Shown here: piece after piece, positions 41,735 to 50,543 of the stretch | Layout: the number at the start of each line of letters is the position of its first letter | Numbering within the stretch: the first letter of the stretch is position 1 | NCBI GenBank assembly: GCA_023423405.1 | Contig: JAFAFR010000038.1 | Span: 121,557 to 185,556 of the forward strand | DNA from: Bacteroidota bacterium | GTDB lineage: Bacteria > Bacteroidota > Bacteroidia > Chitinophagales > Chitinophagaceae | Direction: 5' to 3' | Length of the DNA: 64,000 bases | Translations under genes and position numbers: made by a program | Notes under the pieces: generated by a model | Seen by the model: the letters and a program-made list of their open reading frames with translations, nothing else | Database searches by the model: none | What the model was told of the DNA's origin: nothing

Positions 41735-42769
41735 ATGTTGATTTTGGGTCATATCTGGAAATGCCGTGCGGCGTTGGTTTTTGGCTGTACGCTTGCAGGC
41801 TTGCAGTTGGAAGGACAGGACCTGGCAGATACCAGCTATATCACCACCTATCAAAAAGGACTGGTTGGCCGGTTTTATTTTTCGCAGAAATATACCACGG
41901 TGACGATGAAGGGCTATGAAGGAGAAAAGTTCCGCTACCGGCCCAATACCAGCTTCAACATCGGGGTGGGCGCCACCTACAGCGCATTCACGCTTAACCT
42001 GGCCTATAAAGCGCCTTTCTGGAACAACGACAAAGAAAAAGGCAAAACCAAATACCTCGATCTTCAGTGTCATATCTATCCGCGGCACTGGATGATCGAT
42101 TTTTATGGCCAGAATTATAAAGGGTATTATGCTTTTCCCAAAGAAGGCGCGCACGCAGAACCGGAATTCTATTATTATCGTCCGGACGTACGGGTGAATT
42201 TATATGGACTATCGATGTACCGGCTATTCAACGGCAACCGTGTGTCGCTTCGCGCCAGTTTCCTGCAAACAGAATGGCAGAGAAAATCGGCCGGCTCCTG
42301 GTTGTTGGGGGCCGAGATTCATGGCGGGGTTTTGCAGGGCGACAGCGCGCTGATCCCCGCGGCGCTTTTATTCGAATACCCACAGGCGGGCGTGAAGAAA
42401 ATGATCCTGGGACAATGGGGACCGGGCGGCGGTTATGGCTACAATCTGGTATTGGGAGAACATTTGTTCCTTACCGCGCTGGCCATTGTAAATTTCAACA
42501 TCGGGCTGGCGAAGGAAGAAGGGACAGAACGCGACGACCTGCGTTTTACCTTTAGTCCCAACCTGCAGTTCAAGGCCGCCATCGGTTACAATGGACCGCA
42601 CTGGATCATAACGTTTACCAATACCCCCAACCTGCTGGCTGTGCGGAACAGGGGCTGGAACGATCCCTATATTTTCAGCACGGGAAATTTCCGGTTGAAT
42701 TTTGCCTATAGATTTGTGCCGGGTCCCCGTCTCGGTAAAAAGCTGCAGATCCTGGACCTTGGCAAATAG
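41735..42769 (+). CDS. DUF4421-type outer membrane beta-barrel protein
   Basis: 344 residues. After a short signal-like start, the sequence shows amphipathic beta-strands with aromatic girdles (NTSFNIGVGATYSAFTLNLAYKAPF, YNLVLGEHLFLTALAIVNFNIGLA, NFRLNFAYRFVPGPRLGKK), and the YRPNTSFN stretch typical of DUF4421. It should sit in the outer membrane; its role is unknown. The beta-lactamase-fold gene follows after 5 bases, so the two are an operon. A near-consensus -7 box (CATATTTG) lies upstream. Confidence 0.78.
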   Translation: MLILGHIWKCRAALVFGCTLAGLQLEGQDLADTSYITTYQKGLVGRFYFSQKYTTVTMKGYEGEKFRYRPNTSFNIGVGATYSAFTLNLAYKAPFWNNDKEKGKTKYLDLQCHIYPRHWMIDFYGQNYKGYYAFPKEGAHAEPEFYYYRPDVRVNLYGLSMYRLFNGNRVSLRASFLQTEWQRKSAGSWLLGAEIHGGVLQGDSALIPAALLFEYPQAGVKKMILGQWGPGGGYGYNLVLGEHLFLTALAIVNFNIGLAKEEGTERDDLRFTFSPNLQFKAAIGYNGPHWIITFTNTPNLLAVRNRGWNDPYIFSTGNFRLNFAYRFVPGPRLGKKLQILDLGK

Positions 42770-42774
42770 TTACT

Positions 42775-44205
42775 ATGCAGAAGAAAAAACTCCTTTCCCT
42801 GAAACGGCTGCTGTGGCTGGCCGCGGCGTTCGTATTGGTATTCGTTGTTCGCTATCTCTGGGTCTCTCTTCCCATCATCACCGGTTATAGCGCTAAAATG
42901 GCCTGTTCCTGTCAATACCTGGGTGGCCGCTCACTGGAATCCGTTCAGCAGGAAGAACTGGGAAAGAGCCCGCTTTCGCTGGCCTCGCTGGAAAATAACA
43001 GGGCCGATAGTTCCGTGACCGCTACCGTTTTTGGACTTGCAGCGAAAAAGGCCATTTTCCGCGAAGGCTTGGGCTGCACGCTGGTAAACGAGTTGCCGGA
43101 AGATACGATCCGCAGCCAGTCCGTCCTGCTGCCCGCACCTGCGCCGGGTGATCCCGATACCATCCCCTGGCCCCTGGGAGATCGTTTGCCCGATAGCCTT
43201 CCCGCTGGTATTGACCGGCAGCAACTCGATGCGGCGCTGCAGGCTGCGGTACGGGAGCAACATCCTGAGGCGCCGGTTCGAACCAGGGCCGTGGTTGTCC
43301 TGTACAAGGGACAACTTATAGGGGAGGCCTATGCACCGGGGTACGACCGGCACAGCCGCCACCTGAGCTGGTCCATGGCCAAAAGCGTTACCAGCGCTTT
43401 GGTGGGCGTGTTGGTAAGAATGGGAAAACTGGACCCCGACGCGCCCGCGCCCGTACCCGGCTGGCGTTCGGTTACTGATGGCCGTGAGAAGATCACCCTT
43501 CGCCATTTGCTGCAGCAAACCAGCGGACTTGATTTCGAAGAGAACTACAGTAAGTCGACCGACGCCACCCGCATGCTGTTTGAAAAGGCCGATATGGGAG
43601 GCTATACCGCCACGCGTGAGCTGCGCGAGGCGCCCGGCTCCCGCTTTTATTATTCCAGCGGCAACACCAATATACTTTCGGGCATTATTCGCCGTACCCT
43701 GGGTGATGCCGGCTACTACCGCTTCCCGGCAGATTCGCTTTTTCACCTGATTGGGATCAGGAGCATGGTGCTGGAACCCGATGCCAGCGGAAGCTTTGTG
43801 GGTTCGTCCTATGCATTCGCCAACGCGCGCGACTGGGCGCGGTTCGGGTTGCTTTACCTGCAGGAAGGACAGTGGCAGGGACGCCAGTTGCTGCCCAAAA
43901 ATTGGGTGCATGCTTCCAGAACACCCGTTCCGGTGGCAAAGCGGGGCGAATACGGATACCAGTTTTGGCTGAATGCGGGCGTCGACGGTCAGCCTGCTTC
44001 CCGGCCATTTCCTTCACTCCCTGTCGACCTTTTTTATGCCGACGGATACGAAGGCCAGTTTGTTTTCATCATCCCTTCGCGTGAGCTGGTGCTGGTGCGC
44101 CTGGGGCAAAGCGCTTATGGGAATTTCGACACCGAAGCCTTCGTGAACAGTTTTCTTAATGTGTTGCCGGATACCGCTGGTCGCGTCCAGGACACAAATC
44201 AATAG
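42775..44205 (+). CDS. Serine hydrolase of the beta-lactamase / class C PBP fold
   Basis: 476 residues. One N-terminal transmembrane segment (about 12-33) anchors the protein; the hydrolase domain has SMAK (Ser200, Lys203) in LSWSMAKSVTS and the Tyr-x-Asn-like YSSGNTN (about 294-300). The second half matches the 6-aminohexanoate-oligomer hydrolase and esterase branch rather than true lactamases. Cysteines near residue 44 (KMACSCQYLGGRS) are typical of the Bacteroidota branch. It is probably a periplasmic amide or ester hydrolase. The 3' end overlaps the convergent lactonase gene by 7 bases. Confidence 0.87.
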   Translation: MQKKKLLSLKRLLWLAAAFVLVFVVRYLWVSLPIITGYSAKMACSCQYLGGRSLESVQQEELGKSPLSLASLENNRADSSVTATVFGLAAKKAIFREGLGCTLVNELPEDTIRSQSVLLPAPAPGDPDTIPWPLGDRLPDSLPAGIDRQQLDAALQAAVREQHPEAPVRTRAVVVLYKGQLIGEAYAPGYDRHSRHLSWSMAKSVTSALVGVLVRMGKLDPDAPAPVPGWRSVTDGREKITLRHLLQQTSGLDFEENYSKSTDATRMLFEKADMGGYTATRELREAPGSRFYYSSGNTNILSGIIRRTLGDAGYYRFPADSLFHLIGIRSMVLEPDASGSFVGSSYAFANARDWARFGLLYLQEGQWQGRQLLPKNWVHASRTPVPVAKRGEYGYQFWLNAGVDGQPASRPFPSLPVDLFYADGYEGQFVFIIPSRELVLVRLGQSAYGNFDTEAFVNSFLNVLPDTAGRVQDTNQ

Positions 44206-45332
44206 GCTACCATCTTCAGGCATACCGGGCTTCCCACCCGGATGGTGTTTTCCGTCCGCTGCAGCAGGCCGCTGACAGGGTCGCGGCGGTACACTTCGAT
44301 GTCGTCGCTGTCCTGGTTGGCAACGAGCAGGAACTTTCCGGTGGGATCGATCACGAAGTTGCGCGGCTTCCTGCCCTGCAACGATTGAAATCCTATGGAC
44401 GCAAGCCGGCCGTTTTTTTCGTTCACTGCAAATATGGCAATGTTATTGGAAGCAAAACGGTTGGAGGCATAGAGGAATTTTCCATCGGGACTCAAATGAA
44501 TATCGGCGCTTCCTCTTTCACCGGTATATCCTTTTTCATGTGCATCAATGAGCTGGAAACTTTCCATCCTGCCTTTCTTATATGTCCAGGCGCTGACAAA
44601 GCCCGACATTTCTTCCATCAGGTAAAACCATTTGCCGTTGGGATGGAAATCGATGTGCCGCGGACCATGTGCCGGTTGGGTATTGGCATAAGGCGGCTGG
44701 GCGGCCTGCAGCGGGCTGGAATCAGCGTTTTCACGAAACCGGTAAGAAAAGATCTTATCCAGGCCGAGGTCGCAAACCAGCAGGAAATCTTCCGAAGGCG
44801 TGAATGTGGTGCTATGTACGTGAGGGCCTTCCTGGCGGCCGGGATCGGTGCCCTTCCCCTGGTGCCGGATGAATTGCTTATTGTCCGAAAGGCTGCCGTC
44901 GGGTGCAAGGGCATAACCCACCAGGCTGCCTCCGCCATAGTTGGCTGCAAAAACCCATTTTCGGTTCTTCGATACCGTTATATAACAGGGATAGTCACCC
45001 TCTGATGGCCGGCTGTTCAGGAAATGCAGTTTCCCGCTTGCGGCGTCAATGGAAAAAGCGCTTAAGGCGCCCGGTTTTGCACCGCCGTTTTCGTTCACGG
45101 CATAGAGAAAATTTCCGTCGCGGCTGATGCACAGGTAGGAGGGGTTGGAAACGCCGCGGGCTGTATCTATCGGGTATGCCTTACCGGTAGTGGCGTCAAA
45201 ACGGAAAGCATAGATGCCTTCGCTGGCGCCGCTGGTATAGGTGCCTACGTATAAACGGAAATCCTGGGCGTTGACGAACATATTGGATACCATTAAGAGT
45301 AAGAACGGGAGAAAGGTTTTGTAAAGTTTCAT
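44199..45332 (-). CDS. Exported lactonase, 7-bladed beta-propeller family (YbhE-like)
   Basis: 377 residues with a signal peptide (LPFLLLMVSNMFVNAQ) and a beta-propeller (LYVGTYTSGASEGIYAFRFDATTGK ... GSADIHLSPDGKFLYASNRFASNNIAIFAV). Motifs match the 6-phosphogluconolactonase YbhE family, but export points to another lactone substrate in the periplasm. It starts 9 bases downstream of the J-domain protein gene on the same strand. Confidence 0.87.
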   Translation of the reverse strand: MKLYKTFLPFLLLMVSNMFVNAQDFRLYVGTYTSGASEGIYAFRFDATTGKAYPIDTARGVSNPSYLCISRDGNFLYAVNENGGAKPGALSAFSIDAASGKLHFLNSRPSEGDYPCYITVSKNRKWVFAANYGGGSLVGYALAPDGSLSDNKQFIRHQGKGTDPGRQEGPHVHSTTFTPSEDFLLVCDLGLDKIFSYRFRENADSSPLQAAQPPYANTQPAHGPRHIDFHPNGKWFYLMEEMSGFVSAWTYKKGRMESFQLIDAHEKGYTGERGSADIHLSPDGKFLYASNRFASNNIAIFAVNEKNGRLASIGFQSLQGRKPRNFVIDPTGKFLLVANQDSDDIEVYRRDPVSGLLQRTENTIRVGSPVCLKMVAY

Positions 45333-45341
45333 GTGTTTTGG

Positions 45342-45977
45342 CTATGCAATCCGGTAAATAAGGTAACTGATGGCTAAAGCTATTAAAACAACCAGAAACC
45401 CCTTGTATTTTTCCCAGGAATAGGTTTTTCTTTTTTGCCGGAAGAAACGGTGCCAGTCCTGTTGCGCTGCCGGATGCAGGGCAGCCAGCGGCTGTAGTTT
45501 CCTGTCGATTTCCTGCAGACGCGGCCAGGGGAGAAAGCGAAGTATTTGCATCAATTGCCTGAAGAAGAGACGAGTTGTTTCAACCGGTGCTTCCCGCATC
45601 AGCTCTATATGATGGCTGCTGAGAAAAAGTTCCATTTGTTTTTGAAGGCCGGCGTGGTTCATCCGGAATTCGTCCGCTTCCGTGAGGGATTTTTGCAGCA
45701 ACCCCAGGTGCTCTACCAGGTCCTGTGGCCGGAGAAGATCGGGGAATTTGGTGCTTTGTCCCGGCCAGCGTTGCTGGTGGTATTCGCTGCGCGCCACCGG
45801 GTTGCTGAGAACGGCATAAGCTTCCCTGATCTCGCGGAAATGATGGTTGGCAATGGGGTTGCCATGATTCCTGTCGGGATGGTAGCGCATGGCCAGTTTG
45901 CGGAAGGCCTTTTTTATGGCTGCTTCCGATGCACCGGGACTGATTTCCAATACTTCGTAATAATCCTTAAGGGTCAT
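45342..45977 (-). CDS. Membrane-tethered J-domain (DnaJ-like) protein
   Basis: 211 residues from ATG 45977 (MTLKDYYEVLEISPGASEAAIKKAFRKLAMRYHPDRNHG). The J domain has the HPD motif (about residues 33-35) that stimulates DnaK. The rest has no Gly/Phe or zinc-finger region; it is helical and ends in a single transmembrane helix (FLVVLIALAISYLIYRI). This suggests recruitment of DnaK to the inner membrane. The longer start at 45998 would add seven residues and is less likely. It is in an operon with the lactonase. Confidence 0.85.
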   Translation of the reverse strand: MTLKDYYEVLEISPGASEAAIKKAFRKLAMRYHPDRNHGNPIANHHFREIREAYAVLSNPVARSEYHQQRWPGQSTKFPDLLRPQDLVEHLGLLQKSLTEADEFRMNHAGLQKQMELFLSSHHIELMREAPVETTRLFFRQLMQILRFLPWPRLQEIDRKLQPLAALHPAAQQDWHRFFRQKRKTYSWEKYKGFLVVLIALAISYLIYRIA

Positions 45978-46052
45978 CGGTAATGTACTAAGGTACACAA
46001 GAAAAAGCAGGCAGATGCGTTTTATCAGGTAGCTTCACCCAATATCCGCATC

Positions 46053-47003
46053 ATGAAAAAACCATCCATACCCGTTCTGCTGTACCTGGCCTGCGCATCT
46101 GCTTTTTTTACCACTGCCTGCAACTGGAACAATACCGGTGTTCAGGCCAACCTGGTTTCTCCTTCGGCCTCTTCCAATAATCCCGTGTTGGAAAAAGACC
46201 TTCTCTCAGAAAAAAGTACTGAAGGCGTTGCGTCGACTACTGTTCCGGCAGGCGCTTCCGGTAGTGTCTCAGGCGCTGTCGCAGGCACTGCTGCGACCAA
46301 TAACGCGGCTGCCATTCTGGCCCTGCCACAGGTGCCCATTCTTTGTTACCACCAGATCCGCGATTACAAGCCCACCGACTCCCGTTCGGCACGCGATTAT
46401 ATTATTCCGCCTGCAGATTTTAAGGCGCAAATGAAGGGGCTGGCCGACAGCGGTTATACAACAGTGTTACCCGAAGATATCTATGCCTACCTGACCACCG
46501 GCAAAAGCCTTCCTGCAAAACCGGTGATGCTGAGTTTTGACGATGGCTGCGACGAGCAGTTCAGCCTCACGCGGGAAATATTGAACCCGCTTCGTTTCAA
46601 AGCGGCCTATTTTATCATGACCGTTTCGGTGAACCGTCCCAACTACATGAAGGCGGAAGAGATCCGGCAACTTGCCGAAGAAGGGCATTCCATTGGCCTC
46701 CACACCTGGGACCACCACAATGTGAAACAGTACCAGGGCAACGACTGGGTTACGCAGATCGAAAAACCCAAAGCGCAACTGGAGAAAATAACCGGCCGGC
46801 CGGTGCAGTTCTTTGCCTATCCCTTCGGGCTCTGGAACCCGCAGGCCATTCCTGAATTAAAAAATCGCGGGCTGGTAGCTGCTTTCCAGCTTTCCACCGC
46901 CCGCGATCAAAACGATCCTTTATATACCATCCGCCGCATCATTGTTCCCGGAGGCTGGTCCGGCGCCCAACTCGTTAACCGGATGAAGAACAGCTTTCAC
47001 TGA
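46053..47003 (+). CDS. Lipoprotein polysaccharide deacetylase (NodB family)
   Basis: 316 residues. A lipobox near the N-terminus (AFFTTAC) is followed by a low-complexity Ser/Ala/Gly linker (to about 90) and a NodB deacetylase domain: catalytic SFDDG with the base Asp, HTWDHHN metal-binding His pair (about residue 220), and FAYPFG. It should remove acetyl groups from GlcNAc-containing glycans of the cell envelope or from an external polymer. The gene is divergent from the J-domain operon. Confidence 0.87.
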   Translation: MKKPSIPVLLYLACASAFFTTACNWNNTGVQANLVSPSASSNNPVLEKDLLSEKSTEGVASTTVPAGASGSVSGAVAGTAATNNAAAILALPQVPILCYHQIRDYKPTDSRSARDYIIPPADFKAQMKGLADSGYTTVLPEDIYAYLTTGKSLPAKPVMLSFDDGCDEQFSLTREILNPLRFKAAYFIMTVSVNRPNYMKAEEIRQLAEEGHSIGLHTWDHHNVKQYQGNDWVTQIEKPKAQLEKITGRPVQFFAYPFGLWNPQAIPELKNRGLVAAFQLSTARDQNDPLYTIRRIIVPGGWSGAQLVNRMKNSFH

Positions 47004-47021
47004 TCGGTTTGATCAGCTTTT
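47000..47021 (+). terminator. Small hairpin at the deacetylase stop codon
   Basis: CTGATC (47000-47005) pairs with GATCAG (47011-47016), loop GGTTT, followed by CTTTT. It overlaps the stop codon and has a weak T-run. Confidence 0.45.
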
Positions 47022-47027
47022 CTGCTA

Positions 47028-49904
47028 TTAGTCTTCGGCATAGGCGCTCACCGGCTCACAGGTGCAGATGAGGTTACGGTCGCCATGGGTATTGTTTACC
47101 CGGCTCACGCCCGGCCAGAATTTGTTGTCCCGCACATAGGGCAGGGGATAAGCCGCTTCCTGCCGGCTGTAGGCATGATTCCAGTCGTTGGCGGTAACCA
47201 CGAACTGGGTATGGGGCGCGTGTTTCAGCGCGTTGTCGGCTTTGTCGGCCTTGCCGCTTTCGATGGCGGCGATCTCTTCGCGGATGGCCAGGAGCGCATT
47301 GCAGAAACGATCCAACTCGGCCTTGTCCTCGCTTTCTGTGGGTTCGATCATAATGGTTCCCGGCACAGGGAAGCTCATGGTGGGCGCATGGAAACCATAG
47401 TCCATCAGGCGTTTTGCCAGGTCTTCCGCTTCAATACCGGCGCTGGTTTTAAACGGCCGCAGGTCCACGATGAATTCGTGTGCACAGGTGCCGTTTGAAC
47501 CGGAGTAGAGAATAGGATAAGCCGTTTCCAGCCTGCTTTTCATGTAGTTGGCATTGAGGATGGCATATTCCGTGGCTTTGCGCAGCCCGTTGGCGCCCAG
47601 CAGGCGGCAATATGCATAACTGATCAGGAGAATGCTGGCCGATCCGTAGGGCGCCGCAGATACGGCGTGGAAATTGTCGGCGGGTCCGCCCAGCATCCAG
47701 TGGCCGGGCAGGTGCGGAATAAGATGTGATTTTACACAGATGGGTCCCATGCCGGGGCCACCACCACCGTGCGGTATCGCGAAAGTTTTATGCAGGTTCA
47801 GGTGGCACACATCGGCCCCGATCAGCCCGGGTGAAGTGAGTCCCACCTGCGCGTTCATATTGGCGCCGTCCATATAAACCTGTCCGCCGCGTTCGTGCAC
47901 CAGGGCGCATATGTCTTTCACGCTTTCTTCAAAGATGCCATAGGTGCTGGGATAGGTGATCATGGTTCCGGCCAGGTTGGCACTGTGCTGTTCGGCCTTC
48001 GCTTTAAAATCTTCCACATCAATGGAACCATTCTCCAGGGCCTTCACCACCACCACTTTCATGCCTGCCATTACGGCTGAGGCCGGGTTGGTGCCGTGTG
48101 CGCTGATGGGAATCAGGATCACATTGCGGTGTGCATCACCGTTAGAAAGGTGATAATTGCGGATGGCCAGGAGCCCGGCGTATTCGCCCTGGGCGCCGCT
48201 GTTAGGCTGCATGCTGCAGGCGTCCAGGCCGGTGATGGTGCAGAGGAAGGTGGAAAGATCGCGGATGATGCGCTGGTAACCCGCCGCCTGGTCCAGCGGC
48301 GCAAAGGGATGTATCCTGCTGAAATGGCTCCAGCTCAGCGGCATCATTTCCGCTGCAGCGTTGAGCTTCATGGTGCAGGAACCCAGCGAGATCATGGACG
48401 TGTTCAGGGAAAGGTCTTTGTTCTCCAGCGATTTGATATAACGCATCATCTGGCTTTCACTCCGGTGCGAATTGAATACGGGGTGCGTCAGGTATTCGCT
48501 TACCCTTGTGAGTGAGGAGGGAATATTATCGAGCCCCCTTTCGTTGTCAAAATCCACGCTCACCACGTCCTTCCCGGCGATGGATGCAAAAACGCCCAGG
48601 ATATCCATCACGTCTTCCTGCGTGGTGGTTTCATCGAGTGAAATGGAAACCGTTTTCAGATCGGAGTAGCGGAAATTGATCTGGTATTGCAGGGCCAGTT
48701 GCTGGATGGCCGAAGCGTTGTTCACCTGTACCGACAGCGTATCAAAATAGCTGTTGTTAATAACTGTATATCCATAGTTCTGCAGGCCTTCGGCGAGGCT
48801 GCGGGTCAGCAGGCTGATTCGTTTGGCGATGGTTTCCAGTCCATCCGGCCCGTGATACACGGCATACATGGCAGCCATATTCGCCAGTAGCGCCTGGGCG
48901 GTGCATATATTGGAGGTGGCTTTTTCCCGCTTAATATGCTGCTCCCTGGTTTGAAGCGCCATGCGCAGCGCGCGGTTGCCCTGGGCATCCACGCTTACCC
49001 CGATGATCCTTCCCGGGATTGCCCGCTTGAATTCTTCTTTGGCGCTGAAAAAAGCGGCATGCGGTCCGCCGTAACCGAGCGGTACGCCAAATCGCTGGGC
49101 AGAACCCAAAGCCACATCGGCGCCCAGCTCACCGGGTGAGGTGAGCAGCGTAAGCGCCAGCAGGTCGGTGGCCATGGCCACATAGGCGCCGAGTCCGTGC
49201 ATTTTTTCAATGAAACCGCGATAATCTTCTATGCTGCCGGAACTATTGGGGTACTGTACCAGCGCACCGAAATACCGGTCGTCGGATTCTGCGGTTTTAT
49301 AATCGCCAAACACTACTTCAATACCTATGGGCAGGGCGCGGGTAATAAGAAGGTCCTTTGTTTGCGGGAAAACTTCGTTGTCCACAAAGAAGCGCGGCCT
49401 TTGCACCTCGTCGGTTTTGTTCACCTGGTGGAAAAACATGTTCATGGCTTCTGCAGCAGCCGTGGCCTCATCCAGCAGGGAGGCGTTGGAAAGCGGCAGG
49501 CCGGTAAGGTCGCATACCATGGTTTGGTAGTTCAGCAGGCTTTCGAGCCTTCCCTGGCTGATCTCCGCCTGGTACGGTGTGTACTGGGTGTACCATCCCG
49601 GGTTCTCGAAAATAGTACGCAGGATAACACCTGGCGTGAGCGTATCATAATAGCCCTGCCCGATATAACTGCGGTAAACTTTGTTCTGCAGGGAAATTTC
49701 TTTCAGTTCTTTCAACAGGGCCGCTTCGCTGATAGCCGGGGGAATGTCCAGCGCTTCCGTTTTACGGATGGAAGCAGGCACGGTTTTGCCGATCAGTTCA
49801 TCAAGGCTTGAAGCGCCGATGGTTTTTAAGAGGGCAGCCGAATCTTTCAATGTCCCGATGTGCCGGGCCAAAAATTCATTGGATTGAATCTGAAATAAAT
49901 TCAT
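47028..49904 (-). CDS. gcvP: Glycine dehydrogenase (decarboxylating), fused P-protein
   Basis: 958 residues from ATG 49904 (MNLFQIQSNEFLARHIG). Both halves (GcvPA- and GcvPB-like) are fused, as in most Gram-negative bacteria. The PLP lysine is in HLNLHKTFAIPHGGGGPGMGP in the second half. The enzyme decarboxylates glycine and loads the lipoyl H-protein. None of gcvT, gcvH or lpd is adjacent. Upstream in-frame residues starting at 49973 cross the -7 box and are rejected. Confidence 0.96.
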   Translation of the reverse strand: MNLFQIQSNEFLARHIGTLKDSAALLKTIGASSLDELIGKTVPASIRKTEALDIPPAISEAALLKELKEISLQNKVYRSYIGQGYYDTLTPGVILRTIFENPGWYTQYTPYQAEISQGRLESLLNYQTMVCDLTGLPLSNASLLDEATAAAEAMNMFFHQVNKTDEVQRPRFFVDNEVFPQTKDLLITRALPIGIEVVFGDYKTAESDDRYFGALVQYPNSSGSIEDYRGFIEKMHGLGAYVAMATDLLALTLLTSPGELGADVALGSAQRFGVPLGYGGPHAAFFSAKEEFKRAIPGRIIGVSVDAQGNRALRMALQTREQHIKREKATSNICTAQALLANMAAMYAVYHGPDGLETIAKRISLLTRSLAEGLQNYGYTVINNSYFDTLSVQVNNASAIQQLALQYQINFRYSDLKTVSISLDETTTQEDVMDILGVFASIAGKDVVSVDFDNERGLDNIPSSLTRVSEYLTHPVFNSHRSESQMMRYIKSLENKDLSLNTSMISLGSCTMKLNAAAEMMPLSWSHFSRIHPFAPLDQAAGYQRIIRDLSTFLCTITGLDACSMQPNSGAQGEYAGLLAIRNYHLSNGDAHRNVILIPISAHGTNPASAVMAGMKVVVVKALENGSIDVEDFKAKAEQHSANLAGTMITYPSTYGIFEESVKDICALVHERGGQVYMDGANMNAQVGLTSPGLIGADVCHLNLHKTFAIPHGGGGPGMGPICVKSHLIPHLPGHWMLGGPADNFHAVSAAPYGSASILLISYAYCRLLGANGLRKATEYAILNANYMKSRLETAYPILYSGSNGTCAHEFIVDLRPFKTSAGIEAEDLAKRLMDYGFHAPTMSFPVPGTIMIEPTESEDKAELDRFCNALLAIREEIAAIESGKADKADNALKHAPHTQFVVTANDWNHAYSRQEAAYPLPYVRDNKFWPGVSRVNNTHGDRNLICTCEPVSAYAED

Positions 49905-49934
49905 AATATATGTGTGTTTGCCGTTTTGGAACCG

Positions 49935-49942
49935 CAAAGGTA
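49935..49942 (-). promoter_or_regulatory. -7 promoter element TACCTTTG of gcvP
   Basis: Exact TAnnTTTG on the minus strand, about 30 bases before the gcvP ATG. I see no glycine riboswitch in the short leader. Confidence 0.55.
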
Positions 49943-50044
49943 AGTTGTCTGAACATTTTTCTCTTAAAAGCATTAAAATGGGCTTTAATCAATCGATTGT
50001 GCTTTTGAATGTTCGCTTACGGCGTGCAGTTTGTAAATTGCGTC

Positions 50045-50527
50045 ATGGACAGTGATTTGCTGCAAAATTGGGAGAAAAAGAGCCGTGACAGGCAGAAGGT
50101 GTACCGCCAGTTGCTGCAGCAGGCGCCCAGGTCGAAGTGGTTCGGGAAACTGCCTGCGCTCCACGAGGAGGCTTTCAGCAAAATCGACTGCCTCCAGTGT
50201 GCAGCCTGTTGCAAAAACTATTCGCCCCGCTTTAAAACGCCGGACATCCGGCGCATCGCCAGGGAGCTTCGCATGAAGGAAGCGCAGTTTATAGACAATT
50301 ACCTGCGCCTCGACGAGGAAGGGGATTACGTGGTGAAGTCGACGCCCTGCCCGTTCCTGGGCGCCGATAACCGTTGCAGCATTTATGAAGTCCGCCCTTC
50401 CGACTGCGAACGCTTTCCTTATACCGACGAAGACGTTTTGCTGAAGAGGCCGCAGCTCACCCTTAAGAACAGCAGCTTTTGCCCTGCCGTATATTATGTA
50501 TTGGAAAAATTGACCGAACTGAAATAA
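50045..50527 (+). CDS. YkgJ-type cysteine-cluster protein
   Basis: 160 residues from ATG 50045 (MDSDLLQNWEKK). The cluster DCLQCAACCKN (CxxCxxCC) plus downstream cysteines (CPFLGADNRCSIYEVRPSDCERFP, and one near the end) is the YkgJ/UPF0153 pattern, thought to bind a metal, probably Zn or Fe-S. The function is unknown. The in-frame start at 50009 is possible but lies in a poorly conserved segment. The CPA2 antiporter gene follows 16 bases downstream. Confidence 0.85.
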   Translation: MDSDLLQNWEKKSRDRQKVYRQLLQQAPRSKWFGKLPALHEEAFSKIDCLQCAACCKNYSPRFKTPDIRRIARELRMKEAQFIDNYLRLDEEGDYVVKSTPCPFLGADNRCSIYEVRPSDCERFPYTDEDVLLKRPQLTLKNSSFCPAVYYVLEKLTELK

Positions 50528-50543
50528 CCTGAAATAACTGCGT

